This document shows positions 1-5,233 of a stretch of DNA of 5,233 nt, in pieces (the first letter of the stretch is position 1; every line of letters begins with the position of its first letter). This DNA comes from Deltaproteobacteria bacterium. GTDB lineage: Bacteria; Desulfobacterota; Anaeroferrophillalia; Anaeroferrophillales; Tharpellaceae. Under the pieces are notes generated by a model that did no database searches, had not been told where the DNA came from, and was given only the letters and a program-made list of their open reading frames with translations. The stretch covers positions 1 to 5,233 of the forward strand of contig JAADEO010000063.1 in NCBI GenBank assembly GCA_013153415.1, in the 5' to 3' direction. The position numbers were made by a program, and so were the translations under genes.

Positions 1-385
1 CCGCAGCCGGGTGACCACTCCCGATTTTGTTATCATTATGGCGGCCCGCCTGATCGAAACCGTTCCAGTCACCGACGGACTCCGGGAGAACGGTGCCCTG
101 CTGATCAACAGCAGCCGGGATCCGGAAACGTTCACCTTTCCCGAACTGGCGACCGGAGTCCGGGTGGTAACCATCGATTTCAACCGAATCGCCCTGAAGT
201 TCAAACTCGGCACCGAGATCATGCCCCTGATCAACGCTCCAGTACTCGGGGCTTTGGCCAAAATCAGCGGCCTCACATCTCCCGAAAGCCTACTCAAAGC
301 CCTGCCCCATTACATTCCGGCCCGACTCGATGACAACCACCAAGCCCTGCTGGAAGCCTACGAACTGGCTCCAGCCGCAGGTTAA
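1..385 (+). CDS. porC: 2-oxoacid (pyruvate-type):ferredoxin oxidoreductase, gamma subunit, C-terminal part
   Basis: This is the C-terminal 127 residues of a gamma subunit, the small subunit that packs against the alpha/beta catalytic subunits of four-subunit 2-oxoacid:ferredoxin oxidoreductases in the cytoplasm. The gene is cut by the window start. The frame is open from base 2, and the GTG at 11 is an internal valine, not a start, because the family pattern continues through it (RSRVTTPDFVIIM, the usual 'R-x-x-V-x-x-PD-fvi' strand). Other family features are the 'GALLINSS' strand, the 'NRIALKFKLGTEIMPLINAPVLGALAKISGL' region (compare A-x-x-x-G-x-P-x-x-N-x-x-x-LGA in the family) and the closing 'DDNHQALLEAYELA' helix. 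Gamma subunits are usually about 180-190 residues, so roughly 60 residues lie upstream. It is followed after 6 nt by the delta-like flavoprotein gene, so it is the first visible gene of the operon. Pyruvate and branched-chain oxoacid enzymes cannot be told apart from this subunit. Confidence 0.9.
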   Translation, partial: RSRVTTPDFVIIMAARLIETVPVTDGLRENGALLINSSRDPETFTFPELATGVRVVTIDFNRIALKFKLGTEIMPLINAPVLGALAKISGLTSPESLLKALPHYIPARLDDNHQALLEAYELAPAAG

Positions 386-391
386 GAGATC

Positions 392-2029
392 ATGAGTACA
401 CTGGAAATCGCTCAATTCAAACATATCAGCGCCATCCACAACCGGGATTTCAACGGCCTGCCGATCTCATCGACTTCGACCGCGGTCAACCTGACCGGAA
501 GCTGGAAATTTTTTCGCCCCAAGATGGCGGAAAAGGGTTCGCCCTGTCAATCTGCCTGCCCCTTGCGGATTCCCATAGCCGGGTACCTCAGGCAGCTGGC
601 CGAACAGAATCCGGCCGCAGCCCTGGAAACCCTGCGTGAGATCAATCCCCTGCCAGCGGTGACCGGCCGGGTCTGTCCCCATTTCTGCGAGGCCGCCTGC
701 AACCGGCTCGAATTCGATGAAGCCGTAAAGATCGGCGATCTCGAGCGCTGGCTGGGCGATTTCGGCCTCGACCGGCCCCACCGATTCGCTCCGGCCCCGG
801 AAACGGATCTCAAAGTCGCCGTGGTCGGTGCCGGCCCGGCGGGCCTGGCGGCGGCGGTCTTTCTGGCCCGGCGGGGAGTTGCAGTCGAAATTTTCGAGCG
901 CGGCCAAGAGGCCGGCGGCCTGCTCGCATCGGCGATTCCCGCCTACCGTCTGCCCCGTGATATCCTGCGGAACGAGCTTGACAACCTGCTGAGCTCCTAC
1001 CCCGCCATCACCCTGCATTGCGACCGAAATATCGACCCCGGTGAGCTGACGGCTCTCGCAAAAGAGTTCGCCGCCATCATCCTAGCTACCGGCCTGCCGG
1101 AATCGATCATCCCAGCTGCCTGGCAGGACAATCCCCGGGTCATCGGTGCCCTGAAACTGCTGGCCACGATCAACCGGGGTATGGAAATCGAGGGAGACCG
1201 CTTTACCGTGGTCGGCGGCGGCAACGCCGCTCTCGATGCCGCCCGATCCCTGCTGCGCCGGGGAAAAAAGGTGGAGATCGTCTACCGGCGGACACTGGCC
1301 GAAATGCCGGCCTACGAGGAAGAGAAGGAACAGGCCCGGGCAGAGGGAATCACGATCCACCAGGAAACCGTGGTCGGCGGCCTGGAAAATCGAGGTGAAA
1401 ACCTGCAACTGACCCTCTGTCGGGCGCAAAAAGAAAACGGCGGGATTGTCGCCGGCGAGGTCCTGCGCCGGGAAGATTGTGATATCCTGGTCGTGGCCAT
1501 CGGCCAACAGGCCGCAGACGGATATCTCCAGGCGAAGCTGCCGGAAACGATTCTGCGGGCCGGAGACTTCGCCCACGGTGCTGCCACCGTGGCCGAAGCC
1601 CTGGCTTCGGGTCGTAAAGCGGCGGCCCAGGTCTGGAGCCGACTGAATGACTGTCCGGTCCCAAGCGAAACCGGAGAACCCCTTGGAATCGCCGATTTCA
1701 CCAGGGTTCATCCCGATTACTTCCACCCCCGACCAGCCGTCCGCCCGAACCTGCTACCAGCTCGGGAACGCCGGGCCGGCTTTGCCGAAATCCGCACCGG
1801 TCTGAGTCCGGCTGAAACCTGTCGGGAAGCGGAACGCTGTTTTTCCTGCGGTACCTGCACCACTTGCGGTATCTGCTGGTTCTTCTGCCCCGAGGTAGCG
1901 ATCGCCATCGCCCCGGACGCCGGGAGTGACAACGGCAAAGTGCTTTTCGACTATGATCACTGCAAGGGCTGCGGCCAGTGCGCCGCCATCTGTCCGCGCG
2001 GTGTGATCGAGATGGAGGAGGACCTTTAA
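392..2029 (+). CDS. porD: PorD-type delta subunit carrying an inserted GltD/NfnL-like NAD(P)H-FAD oxidoreductase module and C-terminal 2x[4Fe-4S] ferredoxin
   Basis: A 545-residue cytoplasmic electron-transfer subunit. Domains in order: residues 34-43 (LTGSWKFFRP), resembling the N-terminal tail of ordinary PorD; residues 50-125, a DPYD/GltD-type N-terminal Fe-S helical domain with C52, C56, C95, C99, C103; FAD Rossmann fold with VGAGPAG at 145-151; NAD(P) fold with VVGGGNAALDAAR at 273-285 and the YRRTLAEMP segment at 298-306, a style common in NADPH-linked GltD; FAD-closing segment AGDF...GAATVAEALASGRKAA at 390-411. The C-terminus is a two-cluster ferredoxin: C489, C492, C495, C499 and C524, C527, C530, C534, preceded by an extra CxxC (C483, C486). 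The start ATG follows the gamma stop by 6 nt with a modest AAGAGA ribosome site. Position between gamma and alpha is where porD normally sits. I infer that it passes electrons between the oxidoreductase core and NAD(P)(H). A stand-alone glutamate synthase small subunit is unlikely, since no large subunit is adjacent. Confidence 0.88.
   Translation: MSTLEIAQFKHISAIHNRDFNGLPISSTSTAVNLTGSWKFFRPKMAEKGSPCQSACPLRIPIAGYLRQLAEQNPAAALETLREINPLPAVTGRVCPHFCEAACNRLEFDEAVKIGDLERWLGDFGLDRPHRFAPAPETDLKVAVVGAGPAGLAAAVFLARRGVAVEIFERGQEAGGLLASAIPAYRLPRDILRNELDNLLSSYPAITLHCDRNIDPGELTALAKEFAAIILATGLPESIIPAAWQDNPRVIGALKLLATINRGMEIEGDRFTVVGGGNAALDAARSLLRRGKKVEIVYRRTLAEMPAYEEEKEQARAEGITIHQETVVGGLENRGENLQLTLCRAQKENGGIVAGEVLRREDCDILVVAIGQQAADGYLQAKLPETILRAGDFAHGAATVAEALASGRKAAAQVWSRLNDCPVPSETGEPLGIADFTRVHPDYFHPRPAVRPNLLPARERRAGFAEIRTGLSPAETCREAERCFSCGTCTTCGICWFFCPEVAIAIAPDAGSDNGKVLFDYDHCKGCGQCAAICPRGVIEMEEDL
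2014..2021 (+). promoter_or_regulatory. Shine-Dalgarno for the alpha subunit
   Basis: GGAGGAGG lies inside the last codons of the delta gene, seven bases before the ATG at 2029. It decides the alpha start against the earlier in-frame possibility at 1978. Together with the 1-nt stop/start overlap it indicates translational coupling of delta and alpha. Confidence 0.85.
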
Positions 2030-3177
2030 TGCAGCAGGAAGCCATTCTTCTGGGCAGTGAAGCGGTCGCCCACGGCGTCAGGCTGTGCCGACCTGAAGTG
2101 ATCTCCGCCTACCCGATCACGCCTCAGACCCACATCATCGAAACCCTCTCCGAGATGGTCGATGACGGAGAGCTCACCAGCCGTTTCATCAAGGTCGAAT
2201 CGGAGATGTCGGCGATTGCCGCAGTGCTCGGGGCGGTTTCGGCCGGCAGCCGTTCCTTCACCGCCAGCTCTTCCCAGGGGCTGGCGATGATGCATGAACT
2301 GCTGCACTGGTACGCCGGGGCCCGGCTGCCACTGGTCCTGGTCAACGCCAACCGGGCCCTGGGCGCCCCCTGGAACATCTGGAGCGATCAGTCGGACAGT
2401 TTCTCCCAGCGCGACACCGGCTGGCTGCAGATCTACTGCGAAACCTCGCAGGAGGCCCTGGATACGATTATCATCGCCTACCGGGCCAGCGAACTGCTGA
2501 TGCTGCCGATCATGGTCATGATCGATGGTTTTATCCTTTCACATACCATGGAACGGCTGCTGGTTCCGGACCAGGAGATGGTGGACGATTTTCTGCCACC
2601 CTACCAAGCTCCCTACAAACTCGATCCCGACAAGCCCCTGACTTTCGGCGCCGCGGCCCAGCCCGATCTCTTTTACGAACTCAAAAAAACCATGTCCGCC
2701 ACCATGCTCGAGGCCGGTCCCCTGCTCAAGGAGTGCGAGAGAAGTTTCGCTGCGATCTTCGACCGGGCTTACGAACCGGTCATCCATTGTCCGGAGGGAG
2801 ATGAAAAAGCCGATACCGCCCTGATCTGCTGTGGGGCCACCACCGGTACGGCCCGGGAAGCGGTCAAGCGACTGCGACAGGAAAACATCGCCATCGACCT
2901 TTTCAAGATGCGATTGCTGCGCCCCTTCCCCCAAACCGAACTGATAGCGGCCCTGGAAGGGAAGAAACGCATCATCATCCTCAACCGCGCCCTTTCCTAC
3001 GGGGTCGGCGGCACCCTGAGCCAGGAACTGCGGGCCGCCCTCTACAACCTCGACCGGCGACCCGTAATCAACGATGTCATCATCAGTCTCGGCGGCCGGG
3101 AGGTTTTCCCGGAAACCATCATGGACATAGTCAAACGGCGTAAAGAGCTCTCCCCGACCGCAAGCAACTGGCTTTAG
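2029..3177 (+). CDS. porA: 2-oxoacid (pyruvate-type):ferredoxin oxidoreductase, alpha subunit
   Basis: A complete 382-residue alpha subunit; with beta it forms the thiamine-diphosphate catalytic core that converts a 2-oxoacid plus CoA to acyl-CoA, CO2 and reduced ferredoxin, or the reverse. Hallmarks: YPITPQT at 28-34; KVESEMSA near 55-62, with the conserved glutamate expected to activate the cofactor; TASSSQGLAMMHE at 78-90; NANRALGAPWNIWSDQSD at 106-123; RDTGWLQIY at 128-136; DGFILSH at 166-172. The C-terminal domain has the CCGATTGTAREAV nucleotide-binding-like loop (268-279) and LRPFP at 297-301. Length is normal for PorA (about 380-400). The chosen ATG at 2029 shares one base with the delta stop (TAATG) and has GGAGGAGG seven bases upstream. 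An upstream in-frame start at 1978 would add 17 residues that fall inside the ferredoxin coding region and have no family counterpart. Motifs favour pyruvate-type over 2-oxoglutarate-type enzymes, but a branched-chain oxoacid (VOR) role cannot be excluded. Confidence 0.95.
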   Translation: MQQEAILLGSEAVAHGVRLCRPEVISAYPITPQTHIIETLSEMVDDGELTSRFIKVESEMSAIAAVLGAVSAGSRSFTASSSQGLAMMHELLHWYAGARLPLVLVNANRALGAPWNIWSDQSDSFSQRDTGWLQIYCETSQEALDTIIIAYRASELLMLPIMVMIDGFILSHTMERLLVPDQEMVDDFLPPYQAPYKLDPDKPLTFGAAAQPDLFYELKKTMSATMLEAGPLLKECERSFAAIFDRAYEPVIHCPEGDEKADTALICCGATTGTAREAVKRLRQENIAIDLFKMRLLRPFPQTELIAALEGKKRIIILNRALSYGVGGTLSQELRAALYNLDRRPVINDVIISLGGREVFPETIMDIVKRRKELSPTASNWL

Positions 3178-3190
3178 CCGACGGCCAAGC

Positions 3191-3195
3191 GAGGA
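3191..3195 (+). promoter_or_regulatory. Shine-Dalgarno for the beta subunit
   Basis: GAGGA in the 23-nt gap between alpha and beta, five bases before ATG 3201. It supports this start over the ATG three codons later. Confidence 0.75.
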
Positions 3196-3200
3196 AACAA

Positions 3201-4124
3201 ATGAACAATATGCCCGACATCCCCCGTTTCCACGGCAACAGCAACTGGCAGGCCATCGCAGCCGAGCTGATGGAACCCGGCCACATGGGTTGCCCCGGCT
3301 GCGGCGCCTCGCTGAGCATGCGCCATGCCTTGAAAGTTCTGGGCCCGAAAACCATCGTCGTCATGCCGGCCTGCTGCTGGGCGATTATCGCCGGCGGCCA
3401 GCCGACCACAGCTCTTGACGTGCCCCTGCTCCACACTCCGTTCGCGGTGGCGGCGGCCGTCGCCGGTGGCGTCCGCCAGGCCCTGGCGGCCCAGGGAGAA
3501 AATGAGACCACAGTCCTGACCTGGGCCGGGGATGGCGGGACTTTCGATATCGGTCTGCAGGGCATTTCCGGAGCCGCCGAAAGACAGGAAGATATCATCT
3601 ACGTCTGTTACGATAACGAAGCCTACATGAATACCGGCATCCAGCAGTCCTCCGCCACCCCGCCCGGGGCCTGGACCACGACGACGCCGACCGGCAAGGA
3701 TTTCAGATACGCCAAGAAAGACATCCTGGCCATCATCAAGGCGCACAATCCGGCCTACCTGGCCAGCGCCACGATCGCCTACCCGGATGATTTCTACGCC
3801 AAGTTCGAAAAGGCGAAAACCGCCCGGGGGTTCCGTTTTCTGCACGTGCTCGCAGCCTGCCCTTCGGGCTGGAAAATCGCTTCCCAGGACGCCCTCAAAG
3901 TAACCCGGATGGCCGTCGACAGCGGGGTCTTTCCCCTGGTCGAAATGGCCGCCGACGGCAACCTCGTCCAAACCGTCAAACCGGCAAAGCGGATTCCCGT
4001 AGCAGATTATCTGAAAGCTCAGGGCCGTTTTAGCAAGATTACCGCAGAAGAGATCGAAATCTGGCAGGAAAACGTAGATAAAGTCTGGATGACTCCGGAA
4101 AAGATAAACCAAAAGAACGGTTGA
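3201..4124 (+). CDS. porB: 2-oxoacid (pyruvate-type):ferredoxin oxidoreductase, beta subunit (TPP-binding)
   Basis: A complete 307-residue beta subunit that binds thiamine diphosphate, Mg2+ and one [4Fe-4S] cluster. Visible hallmarks: GHMGCPGCG at 27-35 (C31, C34); PACCW at 56-60; the TPP/Mg motif GDGGTFDIGLQ at 110-120 with D111; YDNEAYMNTGIQ at 137-148, whose DN and NTG residues belong to the Mg/TPP site; SATPPGAWTTTTPTGK at 151-166; and ACPSGW at 219-224. C31, C34, C58 or C59, and C220 are the expected cluster ligands. The YDNEAYMNTG plus TTTTP-x-GK signature is that of pyruvate/isovalerate-type beta subunits rather than 2-oxoglutarate-type. Length is normal. The ATG at 3201 lies 23 nt after the alpha stop, preceded by GAGGA five bases upstream. 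A second Met at residue 4 is possible but has worse spacing. This is the last gene of the operon, followed by a terminator. Confidence 0.95.
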   Translation: MNNMPDIPRFHGNSNWQAIAAELMEPGHMGCPGCGASLSMRHALKVLGPKTIVVMPACCWAIIAGGQPTTALDVPLLHTPFAVAAAVAGGVRQALAAQGENETTVLTWAGDGGTFDIGLQGISGAAERQEDIIYVCYDNEAYMNTGIQQSSATPPGAWTTTTPTGKDFRYAKKDILAIIKAHNPAYLASATIAYPDDFYAKFEKAKTARGFRFLHVLAACPSGWKIASQDALKVTRMAVDSGVFPLVEMAADGNLVQTVKPAKRIPVADYLKAQGRFSKITAEEIEIWQENVDKVWMTPEKINQKNG

Positions 4125-4146
4125 CAAAAATATTTTTTTATTTAAT
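4121..4146 (+). promoter_or_regulatory. Possible promoter for the TRAP genes, overlapping the beta stop codon
   Basis: A perfect -35-like hexamer TTGACA (4121-4126) overlaps the beta TGA stop. The best -10-like hexamer, TTTAAT (4141-4146), matches the sigma-70 consensus at five of six positions but only 14 bases away, shorter than the usual 16-18. TAATAG at 4143-4148 has better spacing but a poorer match. The surrounding run is very AT-rich. Any transcript from here would meet the hairpin at 4170-4201 before the small permease gene. The hexamer may be a chance by-product of the stop codon context. Confidence 0.25.
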
Positions 4147-4169
4147 AGCAATATCTGAATTTAATGATA

Positions 4170-4201
4170 AAAACAGGCTCCCGGGGGCAGGAGCCTGTTT
4201 T
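4170..4201 (+). terminator. Intrinsic terminator after the oxidoreductase operon
   Basis: A perfect 12-bp stem: 4170-4181 (AAAACAGGCTCC) pairs with 4190-4201 (GGAGCCTGTTTT), with an 8-nt loop 4182-4189 (CGGGGGCA). The eight inner pairs are GC-rich. The outer A4/T4 pairs supply a short T run on the + strand and an A run on the other side, so on the - strand the hairpin is followed by TTTTTATCATT and could stop transcription in both directions. It lies 45 nt after the beta stop and before the TRAP genes, which marks the end of the por operon. The + strand T run is short (4), so partial readthrough is possible. Confidence 0.85.
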
Positions 4202-4221
4202 ACTTAAGACCAACCTTAAAC

Positions 4222-4228
4222 GGGAGAG
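4222..4228 (+). promoter_or_regulatory. Shine-Dalgarno for the TTG-started small permease
   Basis: GGGAGAG lies seven bases before TTG 4236. No comparable site precedes the ATG at 4164, which follows an AT-rich stretch and overlaps the hairpin, so this site decides the start. Confidence 0.75.
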
Positions 4229-4235
4229 AATCACC

Positions 4236-4757
4236 TTGAATTTTCTTCGAAAAGTTTCTCAAATCATCGACTCGTTCACCGACAAGATCGGCCTGATCGT
4301 CGCCTGGTTGACCACCATCCTGGTCTTAAACGTCTTCTACGACGTCATCATGCGCTACGCCTTCCACCACGGTAACATCGCCGTCCAGGAGATGGAGTGG
4401 CACATCTTTTCGGTCATCTTCCTGATCGGGGCCGCCTACACTCTCAAAGAGGATGGCCACGTCCGGGTCGACATCATCTATACCAAACTCTCCAATAAGC
4501 AGAAGGCCTGGATCGATTTTCTCGGCACCTTCGTCTTCCTGATACCCTTCTGCATCATCGTCATCTACGCTTCGCTCAACTTCATCGAAGCCTCCTGGGC
4601 GGTCCGCGAGGTCTCGCCCGATCCCGGCGGCCTACCCGGTCGCTATGTTCTCAAGGCGATGATCCCCCTGGGGTTCCTGCTCCTGATCATCCAGGGCATT
4701 TCCCAGGCCATCAAGAACCTCCTGGTCATCACCGGGCACGAAAAGGAGGTGAAGTGA
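4236..4757 (+). CDS. dctQ: TRAP transporter small permease (DctQ-like, FcbT2-type subgroup)
   Basis: A 173-residue inner-membrane protein, the small four-helix subunit of a tripartite ATP-independent periplasmic transporter, which uses an ion gradient and a periplasmic binding protein to import organic acids. Predicted membrane segments are roughly 16-38, 53-72, 93-116 and 136-158. Family features: DVIMRYAFHH at 36-45, QEMEWHIFSVIFLIGAAYTL at 51-70, DGHVRVDI at 73-80, and SWAVREVSPDPGGLPGRYVLK at 120-140. The last two are, from memory, typical of the 'mannitol/chloroaromatic' small subunits. I choose the TTG start at 4236 because GGGAGAG lies seven bases upstream and the protein then begins just before the first helix. 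The longer ATG frame from 4164 would run through the terminator hairpin and add 24 residues without family character. The stop is one base before the large permease start, so the two are probably translationally coupled. Confidence 0.9.
   Translation: MNFLRKVSQIIDSFTDKIGLIVAWLTTILVLNVFYDVIMRYAFHHGNIAVQEMEWHIFSVIFLIGAAYTLKEDGHVRVDIIYTKLSNKQKAWIDFLGTFVFLIPFCIIVIYASLNFIEASWAVREVSPDPGGLPGRYVLKAMIPLGFLLLIIQGISQAIKNLLVITGHEKEVK
4743..4750 (+). promoter_or_regulatory. Shine-Dalgarno for the large permease
   Basis: AAGGAGGT, a near-complete anti-16S complement, sits at the end of the small permease gene, eight bases before ATG 4759. It also encodes the lysine/glutamate/valine tail of the small subunit. 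Confidence 0.85.
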
Positions 4758-4758
4758 A

Positions 4759-5233
4759 ATGATGGAATTCATCAACCAGTACATGGCCCTGATCATGTTC
4801 GTCTCAGTTTTCGCCCTGCTGCTGTTAGGCTACCCGGTAGCCTTCAGTATCGGCGGGGTTTCCCTGATCTTCGGCCTGATCGGTTTCGGGCCCGAGTTCT
4901 TTCAGCTCCTGCCTCTGCGAATCTGGGGCCGGATGACCAATTTCACCCTGCTGGCCGTACCTCTTTTTGTCTACATGGGGGTGATGCTCGAACGATCGGG
5001 ACTGGCTGAGGAACTGCTCGAAACCATGGGTCTGGTTTTCGCCCGGCTCAAAGGCGGGCTGGCGATCTCAGTGGTCATCGTCGGCGCCCTGCTCGGAGCC
5101 TCGACCGGCATCGTCGGCGCCACGGTGGTCACCATGGGACTGTTATCTCTGCCGACGATGCTCAAGCAGAATTACAGCAAGTCGCTGGCCACCGGCACCT
5201 TGTCCGCTTCCGGGACCCTGGGCCAGATCATTC
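4759..5233 (+). CDS. dctM: TRAP transporter large permease (DctM-like, FcbT3-type subgroup), N-terminal part
   Basis: The first 158 residues of the large membrane subunit of the TRAP transporter, the part that carries the transport pathway; the gene runs off the window end (full proteins are about 430-450 residues). Visible features: an N-terminal helix around 8-24; GYPVAFSIGGVSLIFGLIGFG at 24-44; LLAVPLFVYMGVMLERSGLAEELLETM at 64-90; the helix and glycine-rich loop GGLAISVVIVGALLGASTGIVGATVVTMG at 99-127; LPTML at 131-135; and SASGTLGQII at 149-158, which leads into the usual 'PPS' motif. The GASTGIVGATVVTMG and SGTLGQII stretches are, from memory, characteristic of the FcbT3 branch. ATG 4759 is preferred over ATG 4762 because a full AAGGAGGT ribosome site ends eight bases upstream of it. 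The gene follows the small permease directly. The periplasmic binding protein gene is not visible and probably lies downstream. Confidence 0.92.
   Translation, partial: MMEFINQYMALIMFVSVFALLLLGYPVAFSIGGVSLIFGLIGFGPEFFQLLPLRIWGRMTNFTLLAVPLFVYMGVMLERSGLAEELLETMGLVFARLKGGLAISVVIVGALLGASTGIVGATVVTMGLLSLPTMLKQNYSKSLATGTLSASGTLGQII

Noticed and set aside
11..13. GTG at 11 as the start of a short complete gene
   Set aside because: The frame is open upstream to the window edge, and residues before the GTG fit the gamma subunit pattern, so this is an internal valine of a truncated gene.
1082..1726. Antisense open frame (214 codons) opposite the delta flavoprotein
   Set aside because: The sense frame shows continuous FAD/NAD(P) motifs, whereas the antisense product shows no domain character. 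Several other antisense frames here overlap each other, as expected by chance in GC-rich DNA.
1978..2028. Earlier GTG-type start for the alpha subunit
   Set aside because: It would lie inside the second ferredoxin cluster of delta, adds residues absent from the family, and has no ribosome site as good as the GGAGGAGG before 2029.
392..2029. Glutamate synthase small subunit (GltD)
   Set aside because: The central domains are GltD-like, but there is no large subunit nearby. The protein carries PorD-like ends and lies between oxidoreductase gamma and alpha subunits.
2029..4124. 2-oxoglutarate:ferredoxin oxidoreductase (KorAB) identity
   Set aside because: The beta subunit has the pyruvate/isovalerate-type YDNEAYMNTG and TTTTPTGK signatures and the CPGCG/CPSGW cysteines. 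The alpha subunit has YPITPQT and a separate gamma partner.
3174..4151. Long open frame on the - strand (325 codons) opposite the beta subunit gene
   Set aside because: It mirrors a strongly conserved beta subunit. Its translation has no recognisable motif and is low-complexity (runs of G, R, D typical of GC-rich antisense frames), and no ribosome site or promoter is evident.
4170..4201. Riboswitch or structured leader RNA for the TRAP genes
   Set aside because: Only a simple hairpin with a T run is visible; there is no room for an aptamer and no recognisable conserved leader motif.

Overview
The window is a piece of a GC-rich bacterial chromosome. It carries two head-to-tail gene clusters, all on the + strand, separated by one short AT-rich gap (about 4125-4235). 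Gene content and protein style suggest an anaerobe, most likely Desulfobacterota (deltaproteobacterial type) or a relative: a multi-subunit 2-oxoacid:ferredoxin oxidoreductase, a GltD-type flavoprotein fused to ferredoxin, and a TRAP transporter. This placement is an inference from familiar gene combinations; no marker gene is present.

Region 1 (1-4124) is an operon for a four-subunit pyruvate-type 2-oxoacid:ferredoxin oxidoreductase in the order gamma-delta-alpha-beta. It holds the C-terminal part of the gamma subunit (1-385), an unusual 545-residue 'delta' subunit (392-2029), the complete alpha subunit (2029-3177) and the complete beta subunit with the TPP site (3201-4124). The genes are tightly packed: a 6-nt gap, a 1-nt stop/start overlap (TAATG), and a 23-nt gap with a Shine-Dalgarno. 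The delta gene is the most notable item. Its N-terminal tail (TGSWKFFRP) and its C-terminal two-cluster ferredoxin (ending FDYDHCKGCGQC...CP) match the two halves of an ordinary small PorD. Between them sits a whole GltD/NfnL-like FAD + NAD(P)H module. The complex is therefore predicted to link 2-oxoacid oxidation/CO2 fixation to NAD(P)(H) within the enzyme rather than only to free ferredoxin.

Region 2 (4125-4235) holds a strong intrinsic terminator hairpin (4170-4201), an AT-rich stretch with a perfect TTGACA hexamer that overlaps the beta stop codon, and the ribosome binding site of the next gene.

Region 3 (4236-5233) encodes the small (DctQ-like) and the N-terminal part of the large (DctM-like) membrane subunits of a TRAP transporter. 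Both look like the 'mannitol/chloroaromatic' FcbT2/FcbT3 subgroup, whose binding proteins include known 2-oxoacid and lactate binders. A plausible reading is that the transporter imports pyruvate, lactate or another carboxylate and the oxidoreductase consumes it. The substrate-binding protein is not in the window, so this remains inference. Nothing in the window looks like a mobile element, CRISPR array, RNA gene or broken gene; the two partial genes are simply cut by the window ends.
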